From Rhodanobacteraceae bacterium (lineage in GTDB: Bacteria; Pseudomonadota; Gammaproteobacteria; Xanthomonadales; Rhodanobacteraceae): a stretch of 50,593 bases of DNA. Both the position numbers and the translations under genes were made by a program. Positions within the stretch are counted from its first letter, which is position 1, and the number at the start of each line of letters is the position of its first letter. Shown in pieces: positions 39,625 through 50,007 of the stretch. Under the pieces are notes generated by a model that worked only from the letters and a program-made list of their open reading frames with translations, was not told the DNA's origin and did no database searches. The stretch is from the NCBI GenBank assembly GCA_009996615.1, contig JAACZU010000020.1, positions 1 to 50,593 of the forward strand. The letters are read 5' to 3'.

Positions 39625-40299
39625 ATGTTCAAGCGCGCCACCGCCGTCCTGTTCGGCCTCGCCGTCACAGCGTTCGCCCAGGCGGCCGACACGTTCCAGG
39701 TCGGCAAGCACTATTTCATGGTCGAGCCGCCGCAGCCGACCAGCACCGGCAGCAAGGTCGAGGTGCTGGAGGTGTTCTCGTACGCCTGCCCGGCCTGCAA
39801 CCTGTTCGAGCCGACCATGCGCAAGCTGAAGGCGGCGCTGCCGGCGAATGCGGAAATGGCCTACCTGCCGGCCGGCTTCCGTCCGGACGAGGACTGGCCG
39901 GTGTTCCAGCGCGCGTTCTTCGCCGCGCAGACGCTGGGCATTCTCGACAAGACCCACGAGGCCACGTTCGACGCGATCTGGAAGGACGACGGCCCGCTGC
40001 GCATCTCCGATCCGGTCACGAACCGGCCGAAGAAGCCGATGCCGTCGGTCGAGGACGTGGCGCAGTTCTATTCGAAGTTCGGCGTCAAGGCCGAGGACGT
40101 CGTCGGCGTCGCCAACTCGTTCGCGGTCAACACCAAGGTCAAGCGCGCCGACGCGCAGCTCAAGGCCTACGGCGTCGACTCGACCCCGACCATCATCGTC
40201 AACGGCAAGTATCGCCTGACCGGACAGTCCGCCGGCAGCATCGACCAGATCATCCCGCTGGTGCAGTTCCTGGTCGCCAAGGAAAGCACGGCGAAGTAA
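39625..40299 (+). CDS. dsbA: Thiol:disulfide interchange protein DsbA, copy 1 (CPAC)
   Basis: A 224-residue periplasmic thioredoxin-fold protein with signal peptide (A-V-T-A-F-A-Q-A-A). The active site is C55-P-A-C58 in F-S-Y-A-C-P-A-C, and the cis-proline is in S-T-P-T. CPAC differs from the usual DsbA CPHC, which should change redox potential or partner choice. An insertion near residue 130 (P-V-T-N-R-P-K-K-P-M) separates it from copy 2. AGGAGAATCCG precedes the ATG. Confidence 0.93.
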   Translation: MFKRATAVLFGLAVTAFAQAADTFQVGKHYFMVEPPQPTSTGSKVEVLEVFSYACPACNLFEPTMRKLKAALPANAEMAYLPAGFRPDEDWPVFQRAFFAAQTLGILDKTHEATFDAIWKDDGPLRISDPVTNRPKKPMPSVEDVAQFYSKFGVKAEDVVGVANSFAVNTKVKRADAQLKAYGVDSTPTIIVNGKYRLTGQSAGSIDQIIPLVQFLVAKESTAK

Positions 40300-40398
40300 G
40301 CCGCGCGGCCACGCCGCCACCGCGTGCGCGGAACGATCCGGTCCGCGCACGGTCTTTGCAGTTCCAGCCATCACCGCGCATTCGACGAGGACATGATC

Positions 40399-41067
40399 AT
40401 GCTCAAGCGTCTGGGTTTCCTGCTGGCCGGCCTGCTCGCCGTCACGGCCTGTTCCGCCGCCGACAAGGACGCCGCCCCGGCGAAGACGTGGGAAGCCGGC
40501 ACGCACTACTTCGTCATCGATCCGCCGCAGGCGACCGCGACCGGCAACAAGATCGAGGTGCTGGAGGTGTTCTCCTACGCCTGCCCGCATTGCGCGCACT
40601 TCCAGCCGTACGCCGACCAGATCAAGCAGGCGCTGCCGGCCTACGCGCAGTTCACCTACATGCCGGCGATCTTCAACGCGCAGTGGGAACCGTATGCGCG
40701 CGCGTTCTACACCGCGCAGTCGCTCGGCGTGCTCGACCAGACGCACCAGGCGCTGTTCGACGCGCTGCACCGCGACCACGTGCCGCTGCGCACGATCGAG
40801 GACCTCGCCGGCTTCTACGCCCAGCACGGCGTGGACCGCGCCAAGTTCCTCGCCGCGTCCGGCTCGTTCGAGGTCGAGAGCAAGCTCGCGCGCGCGCAGG
40901 AGATCGTCCGCAATGCCGGCGTCGACGGCACGCCGAGCGTCATCGTCAACGGCAAGTACCGCGTGACCGGATCGTCCGCCGGCGGCTTCCCGCAGCTGAT
41001 CGAGCTGGTCGAGTTCCTGGTCAAGAAGGAACACGCCGCTGCCACGCCGGCCGCCAAGAAGCAGTAA
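40399..41067 (+). CDS. dsbA: Thiol:disulfide interchange protein DsbA, copy 2 (CPHC), probable lipoprotein
   Basis: A 222-residue DsbA with the classical C62-P-H-C65 site and cis-proline in G-T-P-S. The N-terminal signal ends in L-L-A-V-T-A-C-S, a plausible lipobox, so it may be anchored to a membrane by lipid. The start at 40399 is chosen over 40393 because GAGG is eight bases upstream. It lies 99 bases after copy 1; the two diverged from one ancestor (shared E-V-L-E-V-F-S-Y-A-C-P and I-V-N-G-K-Y-R). Confidence 0.93.
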   Translation: MLKRLGFLLAGLLAVTACSAADKDAAPAKTWEAGTHYFVIDPPQATATGNKIEVLEVFSYACPHCAHFQPYADQIKQALPAYAQFTYMPAIFNAQWEPYARAFYTAQSLGVLDQTHQALFDALHRDHVPLRTIEDLAGFYAQHGVDRAKFLAASGSFEVESKLARAQEIVRNAGVDGTPSVIVNGKYRVTGSSAGGFPQLIELVEFLVKKEHAAATPAAKKQ

Positions 41068-41149
41068 GCGGGCGCGCGCCGCCGCGCGCCCTGTCCGCCA
41101 CCCCGCGGCCGCGCTTGCCGCGCCCGCGGGGGCTGGTTAGCCTCACCGC

Positions 41150-41950
41150 ATGTCTCCCCGCGCTCCTGCCGCCGCCCCACCCGCCGCCGACGCGCGCTCG
41201 CTGTCGCTGCTCAGCTGCAACATCCTCGCCGGCGGCAGCGTGCGCCGCTATCGCGACTACGTCACGCACAGCTGGAAACACGTGCTGCCGCACGGCAGCA
41301 AGCGCGCCAACCTCGACGAGCTGGCGCGCCTGATCGGCGACTTCGACCTGGTCGGCCTGCAGGAGGCCGACGCCGGCAGCCTGCGCTCGGGCTTCCTGAA
41401 CCAGACCGAATACCTCGCCGAGGCGGCGCATTTTCCGTACTGGACGCACCAGCCGAACCGGCGCGTATCGCGCCTGGCGACCTCCAGCAACGGCCTGCTC
41501 GCGCGCTGGCAACCGGACGAGGTGCTCGACTACCCGCTGCCCGGCCGGATTCCCGGGCGCGGCGCGCTGTGGACGCGCTTCGGCAGCGGCCCCGAGGCGC
41601 TGATCGTGGTGATCGCACACCTGTCGCTCGGCGCGGTCGCGCGCGCGCGCCAGCTCGCCTTCCTCGCCGAGCTGCTCGACAAGCACCCGAACGTCGTGCT
41701 GATGGGCGACCTCAACACGCCGGCGCACGGCAAGGAACTGGACCTGCTGTATGCGCGCACCGCACTGGTGCGGCCCGAGCTGGCGCCGGCGACGTTCCCA
41801 AGCTGGCGCCCGACCCGCGCGATCGACCACATCCTGGTCTCGCGCTCGATCGAGGTCGAAAAGCGCTGGGCGCTGCCGCACCCGGTCTCCGACCACCTGC
41901 CGATCGCCGCGCGCGTGCGCCTGCCGGCCGCGCTGGCGCGGCCGGCGTAG
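41150..41950 (+). CDS. Endonuclease/exonuclease/phosphatase family protein
   Basis: A 266-residue EEP-fold hydrolase. Catalytic motifs are visible in order: S-C-N-I-L-A near 22, G-L-Q-E-A-D (metal-binding Glu), V-I-A-H-L-S, M-G-D-L-N-T and the final S-D-H-L-P. No signal peptide is evident. Family members cut DNA, RNA or phospho-esters, and sequence alone does not tell which. It often follows dsbA in gammaproteobacteria. Confidence 0.93.
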   Translation: MSPRAPAAAPPAADARSLSLLSCNILAGGSVRRYRDYVTHSWKHVLPHGSKRANLDELARLIGDFDLVGLQEADAGSLRSGFLNQTEYLAEAAHFPYWTHQPNRRVSRLATSSNGLLARWQPDEVLDYPLPGRIPGRGALWTRFGSGPEALIVVIAHLSLGAVARARQLAFLAELLDKHPNVVLMGDLNTPAHGKELDLLYARTALVRPELAPATFPSWRPTRAIDHILVSRSIEVEKRWALPHPVSDHLPIAARVRLPAALARPA

Positions 41951-42210
41951 GAACCCCGCGCCGCGCACGATCGAAGCACGCGGCGTGTAAGCCCTCTGGA
42001 CGCCCACCGGTCGACCGGCGCCTTTGCCGGTCGCGCTGCGCGCGCCCAGCCTACTGCCAAGCCATTAAGCGAGCGCATGTGCACCCACCCAACCGCGTGC
42101 TGTTGTTGAAGAGTGCGGCCAGGGATGGCCGCGGCTGGACCAGCCGGAAGGCAACAATCGCCAAGACCGAGAGAGGCCGCCAGGTCGCAGCGATCCCGGA
42201 CGGATCGCAA
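41951..42210. other. Intergenic stretch without a gene
   Basis: Between the EEP gene and the TonB-receptor terminator I see no credible coding frame. The stretch carries GCAGCGATCCCGGACGGATC near 42187, which resembles a sequence downstream of cca (see findings), and otherwise nothing recognisable. Confidence 0.6.
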
Positions 42211-42242
42211 GAACAAAAGAAAGGGCCGCACAAGGCGGCCCT
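42211..42242 (-). terminator. Rho-independent terminator of the TonB receptor gene
   Basis: On the minus strand AGGGCCGC and GCGGCCCT form an 8-bp perfect stem with a 5-base loop, followed by the T-rich tail TTCTTTTGTTC. It lies 26 bases after the receptor stop codon. Confidence 0.85.
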
Positions 42243-42267
42243 CTCCCCCTCCCCAAACCTTGAACGA

Positions 42268-45159
42268 TCAGAAACGCACGCTCGCCTCGATGTAGCTGAA
42301 GCGGCCCGGCAGGTCGTATGTCGACGCGTCGTAGCCGTTGAGCGAGCACGACAGGCAGATCGGCGCGTCCTTCGCGAACACGTTGTTGATGCCGCCCGAC
42401 ACGCTGAAGTCGTAACGCACCGGCACCTTCCAGCTCACGCGCAGGTCGTGGTAGGTGGTCGCGCCGAGGAAGTGCGTGCCGTTGCTGCGTCCGCCGGAGG
42501 TGTCGTCCGGCCGCGTGCAGACCGGGAACGCCGCGCCGCTGCCGCAATCCTCGGTCAGGCGCGCCACGTAGCGCATCGTCCAGCTCGCGCTCCAGTCGGC
42601 CAGTCCCCAGCTCGCCGTGAGCGTGGAGCGCCAGCGCGGGATGCCGCTGTCGGCGACCTCGATGCCGACTGTGTTCGGCTCGGCCTCGCCGGTATCGGTC
42701 GCGACAGCGCGGTACTTGTTGGTGTAGGTGATCTGCCAGTTCGCGCCGAAGTGGCCGAAGCGGGTCTCCTGGCCGAGCCAGTTGACGCCGAGGTCGATGC
42801 CGTCGGTATCGATGCGGCCGAGGTTGCGCAGCGTGTTGTTGAAGCCGTTGATCGAACCGTTCGCGGCGCGCGTGATGCCGTTGCAGAACAGCGGATCGAG
42901 CGTCGCCACGCAGCGGTCCAGCTGCGCCTGCGCGTTGGGCGCCTGGATCGCGTTGGAGACCTTGATCTTGTACCAGGTCAGCTCGAAGTCCATCCGCTGC
43001 GACCACGCCGTGTTCTCGGCCCAGCCCGGGCTGTAGATCGCGCCGGCGGTCGAGCTGCGCGAGGTCTCCGGCCGCAGGTTCGGGTTGCCGCCGGTGATGA
43101 TCGAGATCTGCGGGTTGTTCTGCGTGAAGCCCGGCGGCACGCCGAGCGTCGCGCAGTTCGCGGTGACGTTGCCGTCGCACGGATCGAGCAGCTGCGCATC
43201 GAAGCGCGAGAACGTGCCGAACAGCTCGCCGATCGACGGTGCGCGGAAGCCCTGGGCCCAGGTCCCGCGCAGGGTCAGGTCGTCGAACATCTGCCAGCGC
43301 AGGCCGAGCTTGCTGTTGGTCGTGCTGCCGAAGTTCGAGTAGTCCGAGTAGCGCGTGGCGGCGCTGAGGTCGAGGTGCTTGGCGAAGGCCAGGTCGGCCA
43401 GCAGCGGTACGTTGAGCTCGAGGTAGAACTCGTCGACCGAGTAGCTGCCGTTGGTCGGGCCGGACGGCACGCCGTTCGAATCACCCGCGGTGACGACCGA
43501 GTCGGGCGTGTACGAACCGGTCAGCTTGCGGTGCTCGAAGCCGGCGGCGACGTCGAGCGAACCGGCCGGCAGCTGGAACGCGTTGCCGGAGATGTTCGCG
43601 GTCCACATCTCCAGCTTCTGCCGGCTGTGGTCGTTCTCGACGAACTGGATGTAGTTGAGCATCTCCGGCGTGATCGTGCCGGGGCCGCCGAACAGGTTCA
43701 GCGGCACGCACGGCGCGGTGCATTGGGCGACCGGGCCGAGCGCGTTCATGATGTGGCGGATGTTGTACGTGCCGTGCACCGTCTGCGACGCGGTGTTCGT
43801 GCTGTTGACGTAGTTCACGTCCCAGAAGAACTGGCGGTCGCCGAAGTTCAGGTCGCCGTTGAGGCCGGTGGCGTAGTAGCGCGTGTCCACGCTCTGCTTG
43901 AAGATGCGCGGGCCGCCCTCGACCGGGCGCCGGCCGAGGCCGAAGTCGGGGCTGTCGCCATCGAGCGTGAAGCCGAACGGGTTGTACGGATTGGTCGCAT
44001 CGACGCCGACGCGGTAGCACAGGTCGATCGCCATGCAGAACTGCTGGCCGAGGAAGATCGGCTCCGGCGCGGCCTGGTTGGTCGACTCGCGCGAGTTGTA
44101 CAACCCCTTCAGGTAGAAGTTGACGTGCTCGGTGATGTGGTAGGTGCCCTGCGCGAAGATGCCGGTGCGGTCTTGCGGCGTCAGCAGCAGGTTGTACGGC
44201 GCGAAGTTGAAGCGGTCGGCGGCCGAAAAGCCGTGGAAACCGCCCGGGAACGGCTGCACGCCGCCGGGCGGCGCGACGCCGTTGGCGGTGATGTTGCAGA
44301 AGCCGTCCGGACACAGGCCGCCGAAGTCGACCCCTCCCGGCGTGTCGAACAGATAGCGCGTAAACGGTGTCGCCGAACTCCAGCTGGCTGAATTCGGCAC
44401 GCTGCCGATGCCCGGCGTCGGGAAGCGCGACTGCTCCCAGTCGGCCGAGCTGATGCCGTGCTGCTTGAAGCGGCTGACGTCCATGAAGAAGTCGAACTTG
44501 TCGGTGCTGCCGCCGATCGAGGCGTTGCCCGAGTACGTCTTGCCGTCGCCGACCGAATAGTCGCCGCCGTAGACGTGCAGGCCGAGGCCCTCCTGCTTCT
44601 TCTTGGTGATGATGTTGATGACGCCGGCGATCGCATCGGAGCCGTACAGCGACGAGGCGCCGTCCTTGAGGATCTCGATGCGGTCGACCACGCTGGCCGG
44701 GATCGTGTTGAGGTCGACCGCGGCGGACACGCCGGAGGCGGACGACTCGTTCACCCAGCGCAGGCCGTCGACGAGGATCAGCGTGCGCTTGGCGCCGAGG
44801 TTGCGCAGCGAGATCGTGGTCGAGCCGGAGCCGACGCCGCCGCCGTCGGGCGGGAAGCCGAAGTTGCCGGCCGAGTTGAACTTGGTGTTGAGCGAGGAGC
44901 CACTGACCGACAGGCGCTGGATCACGTCGCCGATCGAGCCGAGGCCGGTCGCCTCGATGTCCTTGGAGGTGATGGTCAGGATCGGCGTCTGCGTCTCGAC
45001 CTCGGCCTTCTTGATGCGCGAACCGGTGACCTCGATCGCCTGCAGCTTCTGGATGTCTTCACCGGTGCGCTCCTGGGCGAGCAGCGGCGCCCCGTGCAGC
45101 GCGGCGAAAATGGCCAGCGACAGCGTCGGCAAGGCCGTTCGGACAGCACGTGTACGCAT
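42268..45159 (-). CDS. TonB-dependent outer-membrane receptor
   Basis: A 963-residue receptor. A signal peptide ([19 protein letters not shown]) is followed by the plug domain: [50 protein letters not shown]-free-of-gaps pattern and G-V-I-N-I-I-T-K. A long beta-barrel ends in S-Y-I-E-A-S-V-R-F with the C-terminal Phe needed for BAM insertion. Four cysteines occur in extracellular-loop positions. GGAGGAGTGTC precedes the ATG. Substrate unknown; the plug is like large xanthomonad receptors for peptides or glycans. Confidence 0.96.
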   Translation of the reverse strand: MRTRAVRTALPTLSLAIFAALHGAPLLAQERTGEDIQKLQAIEVTGSRIKKAEVETQTPILTITSKDIEATGLGSIGDVIQRLSVSGSSLNTKFNSAGNFGFPPDGGGVGSGSTTISLRNLGAKRTLILVDGLRWVNESSASGVSAAVDLNTIPASVVDRIEILKDGASSLYGSDAIAGVINIITKKKQEGLGLHVYGGDYSVGDGKTYSGNASIGGSTDKFDFFMDVSRFKQHGISSADWEQSRFPTPGIGSVPNSASWSSATPFTRYLFDTPGGVDFGGLCPDGFCNITANGVAPPGGVQPFPGGFHGFSAADRFNFAPYNLLLTPQDRTGIFAQGTYHITEHVNFYLKGLYNSRESTNQAAPEPIFLGQQFCMAIDLCYRVGVDATNPYNPFGFTLDGDSPDFGLGRRPVEGGPRIFKQSVDTRYYATGLNGDLNFGDRQFFWDVNYVNSTNTASQTVHGTYNIRHIMNALGPVAQCTAPCVPLNLFGGPGTITPEMLNYIQFVENDHSRQKLEMWTANISGNAFQLPAGSLDVAAGFEHRKLTGSYTPDSVVTAGDSNGVPSGPTNGSYSVDEFYLELNVPLLADLAFAKHLDLSAATRYSDYSNFGSTTNSKLGLRWQMFDDLTLRGTWAQGFRAPSIGELFGTFSRFDAQLLDPCDGNVTANCATLGVPPGFTQNNPQISIITGGNPNLRPETSRSSTAGAIYSPGWAENTAWSQRMDFELTWYKIKVSNAIQAPNAQAQLDRCVATLDPLFCNGITRAANGSINGFNNTLRNLGRIDTDGIDLGVNWLGQETRFGHFGANWQITYTNKYRAVATDTGEAEPNTVGIEVADSGIPRWRSTLTASWGLADWSASWTMRYVARLTEDCGSGAAFPVCTRPDDTSGGRSNGTHFLGATTYHDLRVSWKVPVRYDFSVSGGINNVFAKDAPICLSCSLNGYDASTYDLPGRFSYIEASVRF

Positions 45160-45363
45160 GACACTCCTCCAAGGTGGAATGAGCCACACCGCGAAGCCGC
45201 AGCGCACACGCGTCGCGGCAAATGTGAACGAAAGGTAAAGCATCCGTTTCAATTTGGCTATAGCGTGTTGCGATTCTTGCGCGCGACCCCGCGCACGCTG
45301 CCCACGCCGACCCAAAGCGGCTTACACTGGCCCCGCACGACCGCTCGCACCGGATTGTTTTGC

Positions 45364-47409
45364 ATGAGATTTCTGCCGTCCCGCCGGCCCCCCGCCGGCG
45401 CCGCGGCCGCGTTGCTGGCCTTGTTCGCCATCGCGGCCCCCGTCCTGCCGTCCGCGAAGGCGGCCGAGCCACTGGCCGAGCGCGAACAATTCCGCAGCGC
45501 GTTGGCCGCCGCCGCCCGGCCACAGGCGGACGGTGCCTGGAAGCGCCTGGCCGCCGCGCTGGCCGACGCGCGCTACCCGCTGGCGCCGTACGTCGAATAC
45601 ACCGCGCTGCGCGCACGCCTGGCCACGCTCGGCCGTGCCGAGGTCGAGCAGTTCCTGGCACGCTGGCCCGACACGCTGGCGGCCAGCGACCTGCGCAACG
45701 CATACCTTCGCGAGCTCGCCCGGCGCGCCGACTGGCCGGCGTTCCGCGCGCTCTACGCGCCCGCCGGCGACCGCGAGCTGCAGTGCGCGGCGTTGCAGGC
45801 GCGCCTGGCCGGCGGCGCGCGGCTCGACTACGCGACCGACCTCGAACCGCTGTGGCAAGGCGCGCGCGCGCTGCCGCAGGCCTGCGCGCCGGTGCTCGCG
45901 GCCGCGCGCACGAGCGGCGTACTGGATGCGGCGCGCGTGCGCGAGCGCCTCGCGCGCGCGGTCGCCGCCGGCAATGCCGATGCCGCCGCGCAACTGTTGC
46001 CGCTGCTCGACGGCGTCGACCGCGGCAATGCCGAGCGCCTCGTCGGCGCGCTGCGCGATCCGGCCGGCGCGCTGGCCAAGGCCAGGACATGGCCAGACGA
46101 ACCAGCCACGCGCGAGGCGGCCAGCCACGCGCTGGCGCGCTATGCGCGCCGCGACAGCGCCGCCGCCGAGACGGCCTGGGCCGAGTTCCAGACCCGCTTC
46201 AAGTGGGATGACGTGCAGAAGAACCGCGTGCTGTACGCGCTCGCGCTGTACCGCTCGACCAGCTACTCGCCCGACGCGATGGCGCGCCTGGACGCGCTGC
46301 CGGCCGCGGCCGACGACGACGCCACGCGCGAATGGCGCGTGCGCATCGCGCTCGCCGGCGGCGACTGGGCCGCCACGCTCGCCGCGCTCGACCGCCTGTC
46401 CGAGGCGCAACAGGCCGATGCGCGCTGGCGCTATCTGCGCGCGCGCGTGCTGATGAAGCTCGACCGCCAGGCGGACGCCGCGCCGCTGTTCGCCGGCCTC
46501 GCGCGCGAGGCGAACTTCCACGGCTTCCTCGCCGCCGACTGGCTCGACCAGCCCTACACGATCTGCGCGACCACGCTGTCCGCCGACGCCGCCGCCGAGG
46601 CCGTGCTCGCGAGGCAGCCCGACCTGGCCCGCGCATTCGAATTCCGCGCGCTCGACATGCTGCCGGAGGCGCGCCGCGAGTGGGACTTCGCGATGGCCAA
46701 GCTCGATGCGACGCAACGCCGCCGCGCCGCCGACCTCGCCTACCGGCGCGGCTGGTACGACCGCGCCGTGTTCGCGTTCTCGGCCGACCCGGACACGCAG
46801 CGCCTGTACGAGCAACGCTTCCCGCTCGGCATGGAGGCGCAGGTCAAGCGCGCCGCGGCCGCGGCCGGCATCGAGCCGGCCTGGGCCTACGCGATCATCC
46901 GTGCCGAGAGCGCATGGATGACCGACGCGCGCTCGCACGCCGACGCCTACGGCCTGATGCAGCTGCTGCCCGGCGTGGCCAAGCCGCTGGCCAAGGCCGA
47001 AGGCCTGCCCTACGCGCATCCACGCGACCTGTTCCAGCCGACGCTGAACGTGCAGCTCGGCACGCGCCACCTCGGCCGCATGGCCGGCAGGTACGATGGC
47101 AGCCCGTGGCTGGCCAGCGCCGCCTACAACGCCGGCGAGACGCCGGTCGGGCGCTGGCTCGACGCGCGCGGCACGCTCGAGCCGGACTTCTTCATCGAGA
47201 CGATCCCGTACAAGGAAACCCGCGAGTACGTCGCGCGCGTGCTCGCGTTCAGCGTGATCTACGACTGGCGCCTCAACGGCAAGGCGCGCGCACTGTCGGC
47301 GCGCCTGCCGAAGATCGGCCAGGCGGCTCCCGCCATCGACGCCGATGCGCCGCGCAAGCCGGTCGTGTGCCCGGCCGCGGCGCCACCGGCGGTCGCCGCC
47401 GGGAGCTGA
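45364..47409 (+). CDS. slt: Soluble lytic murein transglycosylase
   Basis: A 681-residue periplasmic Slt70-type enzyme with a signal peptide ([17 protein letters not shown]). The first ~470 residues form the alpha-superhelical U and L domains. The C-terminal catalytic domain has E515 in I-I-R-A-E-S-A-W, then [16 protein letters not shown] and [12 protein letters not shown]. It cleaves the MurNAc-GlcNAc bond to form 1,6-anhydroMurNAc. It is divergent from the TonB receptor. Confidence 0.96.
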   Translation: MRFLPSRRPPAGAAAALLALFAIAAPVLPSAKAAEPLAEREQFRSALAAAARPQADGAWKRLAAALADARYPLAPYVEYTALRARLATLGRAEVEQFLARWPDTLAASDLRNAYLRELARRADWPAFRALYAPAGDRELQCAALQARLAGGARLDYATDLEPLWQGARALPQACAPVLAAARTSGVLDAARVRERLARAVAAGNADAAAQLLPLLDGVDRGNAERLVGALRDPAGALAKARTWPDEPATREAASHALARYARRDSAAAETAWAEFQTRFKWDDVQKNRVLYALALYRSTSYSPDAMARLDALPAAADDDATREWRVRIALAGGDWAATLAALDRLSEAQQADARWRYLRARVLMKLDRQADAAPLFAGLAREANFHGFLAADWLDQPYTICATTLSADAAAEAVLARQPDLARAFEFRALDMLPEARREWDFAMAKLDATQRRRAADLAYRRGWYDRAVFAFSADPDTQRLYEQRFPLGMEAQVKRAAAAAGIEPAWAYAIIRAESAWMTDARSHADAYGLMQLLPGVAKPLAKAEGLPYAHPRDLFQPTLNVQLGTRHLGRMAGRYDGSPWLASAAYNAGETPVGRWLDARGTLEPDFFIETIPYKETREYVARVLAFSVIYDWRLNGKARALSARLPKIGQAAPAIDADAPRKPVVCPAAAPPAVAAGS

Positions 47410-47437
47410 GGACTGGCGAGGCCGCATCGGGCAGTCG

Positions 47438-47487
47438 GTGGGAGCGACCGAAGCCGCGCTGCCCTGGCGGCATGCGGGTGCTCCCAC
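47438..47487. repeat. REP-like inverted repeat
   Basis: GTGGGAGC and GCTCCCAC (8-bp perfect arms) flank 34 bases including GACCGAAGCCGCGCTG. This matches the general form of intergenic GGGAGCGAC repeats in xanthomonads. It lies 28 bases after the slt stop codon. Confidence 0.5.
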
Positions 47488-47575
47488 AGGCCTTCGGCAG
47501 CCCTGATCGTGGAGGCGCTGCACGCCATCGCGCACTCGGGGTAGGCTTGGCGCAGCGCCATCCAGGAGCATCGCC

Positions 47576-48514
47576 ATGGCACCGCAAACCCTCGTCGTCC
47601 TCGGCGGCACCGGCTTCGTCGGCAGCCACCTGATCCCCCGCCTGCAGGCCGACGGCCACACGATCCGCGTGCTGTCGCGCAACCGCGAGCTGCACCGCGC
47701 GCTCGGCGTGCTGCCGCGCGTCACCGTCGTCAATGCCGACGTGTACGATCGCGCCGCGCTGGTGCGCCAGCTCGCCGGCGCCGACGCCGCGATCAACCTG
47801 GTCGGCATCCTCAACGAGCGCGGCAGCAATGGCCGCGGTTTCCACAAGGCGCACGTCGAGCTGACCGAAACGCTGCTTGCGGCGTGCCGCGAAGCCGGCG
47901 TGCCGCGCCTGCTGCAGATGAGCGCGCTGCGCGCCGGCGAGGGCGACAGCTTTTATCTCAAGACGCGCGGCGAGGCCGAGACGCTGGTGCGCGCGTCGCC
48001 GCTGGCATGGACGATCTTCCGCCCGTCGGTGATCTTCGGCGAGGGCGACGGCCTGTTCTACCGCTTCGCCGGCCTGCTGCGCGTCGCGCCGGTGCTGCCG
48101 CTGGCGCGCGCGCAGGCGAAGTTCGCGCCGGTATTCGTCGGCGACGTCGCCGAGGCGTTCGCGCGCGCACTCGTGCACCGGCACACGATCGGCCGCACCT
48201 ACGAGCTGGCCGGTCCGCGCAAGATCGCGCTCGGCGAGCTGGTGCGCTGGACCGCGCAGATGATCGGCAAGCGCCGCTGGATCGTGCCGCTGCCCGACGC
48301 GCTCGGCTACCTGCAGGCGCTCGTCGGCGAGTGGCTGCCCGGCAAGCCGATCTCGCGCGACAACTTCCGCTCGCTCGCCCTCGACTCGGTCGCGCGCGAC
48401 GACGGCCTGGCCGCGCTCGGCATCGTCGCCACGCCGATGGAACTCATCGTGCCGGCGCTGCTCGCCGGCGACAGCCATGCGCGCCGGCTCGACCGCCTGC
48501 GCGCCGAGTATTAG
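47576..48514 (+). CDS. NAD(P)-binding epimerase/dehydratase-like protein (complex I NDUFA9-type)
   Basis: A 312-residue atypical short-chain dehydrogenase. The nucleotide-binding motif V-V-L-G-G-T-G-F-V-G-S-H is at residues 7-18; A-D-V-Y-D and I-N-L-V-G-I-L follow. The catalytic Y-x3-K reads Y-L-K-T-R-G-E-A-E, so the usual lysine spacing is altered, as in NDUFA9-like proteins that bind NAD(P)H without turnover. F-R-P-S-V-I-F-G-E-G-D is also typical. It may assist quinone or complex I functions; this is inference. Confidence 0.9.
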   Translation: MAPQTLVVLGGTGFVGSHLIPRLQADGHTIRVLSRNRELHRALGVLPRVTVVNADVYDRAALVRQLAGADAAINLVGILNERGSNGRGFHKAHVELTETLLAACREAGVPRLLQMSALRAGEGDSFYLKTRGEAETLVRASPLAWTIFRPSVIFGEGDGLFYRFAGLLRVAPVLPLARAQAKFAPVFVGDVAEAFARALVHRHTIGRTYELAGPRKIALGELVRWTAQMIGKRRWIVPLPDALGYLQALVGEWLPGKPISRDNFRSLALDSVARDDGLAALGIVATPMELIVPALLAGDSHARRLDRLRAEY

Positions 48515-48538
48515 CGCGCAGCGAGGGGCGAGGGGTCA

Positions 48539-48683
48539 GGAGCTAGGGGTTAGAGGCGAGGGGCGAGGGCGCCGAAATCGGCGCTTCGCCACGCCTGCGG
48601 TCGGAACAAAAGAGCTTTTTCGTGGGCGGGCTGTACCATCCACATACGGTTTTCGCGCCCTCGCCCCTAACCACTAGCCCCTC
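48539..48683. repeat. MITE-like imperfect inverted repeat filling the slot before cca
   Basis: The left arm (48539-48572) and right arm (48655-48683) are reverse complements apart from a 7-base insertion in the left arm and two mismatches; the inner 12 bp (48561-48572 / 48655-48666) match perfectly. Arms are built of GGGGCGAGGG and GGGCTAGGGGTTAG-type units, and extra copies of GAGGGGCGAG lie just to the left. The 82-base core has no gene. The right arm ends two bases before the cca ATG. Confidence 0.8.
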
Positions 48684-48685
48684 AA

Positions 48686-49930
48686 ATGCGCATCTATCTC
48701 GTCGGCGGCGCGGTCCGCGACAAGCTGCTCGGCCGTGCGGTCGCCGACCGTGATTTCGTCGTCGTCGGCGCGACGCCGGAAGAGATGCGCGCACTGGGCT
48801 TCAAGCCGGTCGGCAAGGACTTCCCGGTGTTCCTGCACGCCGGCACCGGCGAGGAGTACGCGCTCGCGCGCACCGAGCGCAAGACCGGCCGCGGCTACCA
48901 CGGCTTCGCGTTCCACACCGACGCGGCGGTCACGCTGGAGCAGGACCTCGAACGGCGCGACCTGACCATCAACGCGATGGCCGAGGACGAGCACGGCGCG
49001 CTGGTCGATCCGTTCGGCGGCCGGCGCGACCTCGAGCAGCGCGTGCTGCGCCACGTGTCGCCGGCCTTCGTCGAGGACCCGGTGCGGATCCTGCGCGTGG
49101 CGCGCTTCGCCGCGCGCTATGCGCCGCTCGGCTTCCGCATCGCCGACGAAACCCTGGCCTTGATGCGGCAGATGGTCGACGACGGCGAGGTGGACCATCT
49201 GGTGGCCGAGCGCGTCTGGGCCGAGGCGCGGCGCGCGCTGGCCGAACCGGTGCCGTCCGCGTTCGTGCGCGCGCTACGCGACTGCGGCGCGCTGCGCGTG
49301 GTGTTCCCCGAGGTCGATGCGCTGTACGGCGTGCCGCAACGGGCCGAGTTCCACCCGGAGGTCGACACCGGCGTGCACATCGAGCTGGTGCTCGACATGG
49401 CCGCGCGGCTCGCGCCCGGCGACGACCTCGTCGCCTGGTGCGCGCTGACCCACGACCTCGGCAAGGCGCTGACGCCGGCTGGCGAGCTGCCGCGGCACAT
49501 CGGCCACGAACACGCCGGCCTGGCGCCGCTGCGCGCGCTGAGCGAACGCCTGAAGGTGCCGGCCGAGCACGCTGCGCTGGCCGAGCACGTCTGCCGCCAT
49601 CACCTCGAGGCGCACCGTGCGCTGGAACTGCGCCCGGCGACGGTGCTGGAACTGCTGGAGCGGCTCGACAGCCTGCGCCGGCCCGAACGCCTGTACCGCT
49701 TCCTGCTCGCCTGCGAGGCCGACAAGCGCGGCCGCCTTGGCCACGCCGACGACGCCTATCCGCAAGCCGGCTTCCTGCGCGTCGCCCACGCCGCCGCGGT
49801 GGCGGTCACCGCCGCGCCGTTCGTCGCGCAGGGCCTGGCCGGCCCGGCGATCGGCACGGCGATGCGCGAGGCGCGCGTACGCGCGATCGCGGCGCTCGAG
49901 CGCCCACGGTCCGGAAACACAAGCGCCTGA
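48686..49930 (+). CDS. cca: Multifunctional CCA tRNA nucleotidyltransferase with HD domain
   Basis: A 414-residue class II CCA-adding enzyme that adds or repairs the tRNA 3' CCA; the HD domain gives phosphodiesterase/phosphatase activity. The start [12 protein letters not shown] is canonical, then D-R-D-F-V-V-V-G with the metal-binding aspartates, [10 protein letters not shown], the [15 protein letters not shown] motif and H-D-L-G-K in the HD domain (~251-255). No Shine-Dalgarno is visible: the ATG abuts the inverted repeat described above. Confidence 0.97.
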   Translation: MRIYLVGGAVRDKLLGRAVADRDFVVVGATPEEMRALGFKPVGKDFPVFLHAGTGEEYALARTERKTGRGYHGFAFHTDAAVTLEQDLERRDLTINAMAEDEHGALVDPFGGRRDLEQRVLRHVSPAFVEDPVRILRVARFAARYAPLGFRIADETLALMRQMVDDGEVDHLVAERVWAEARRALAEPVPSAFVRALRDCGALRVVFPEVDALYGVPQRAEFHPEVDTGVHIELVLDMAARLAPGDDLVAWCALTHDLGKALTPAGELPRHIGHEHAGLAPLRALSERLKVPAEHAALAEHVCRHHLEAHRALELRPATVLELLERLDSLRRPERLYRFLLACEADKRGRLGHADDAYPQAGFLRVAHAAAVAVTAAPFVAQGLAGPAIGTAMREARVRAIAALERPRSGNTSA

Positions 49931-49953
49931 CTCGCGCGCGCTCGGCGCGCGAG
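49931..49953. terminator. Hairpin directly after cca
   Basis: CTCGCGCGC and GCGCGCGAG form a 9-bp perfect stem with a 5-base loop, starting at the base after the cca stop codon. No T run follows, so termination is uncertain. Confidence 0.45.
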
Positions 49954-49971
49954 CTCGCCAAAAAGCGGAAG

Positions 49972-49999
49972 CCATCCCGGTTGCAGCGATCCGGGATGG
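49972..49999. repeat. Inverted repeat CCATCCCGG / CCGGGATGG
   Basis: A 9-bp perfect inverted repeat with the 10-base loop TTGCAGCGAT, between converging genes. Its right half overlaps a sequence also found near the TonB terminator. Confidence 0.6.
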
Positions 50000-50007
50000 A
50001 TCGGAAT

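Noticed and set aside
41569-44391. A 940-codon plus-strand frame running through the EEP gene and against the TonB receptor
   Set aside because: It crosses a real terminator, has no domain signatures, and is antisense to a clear receptor gene.
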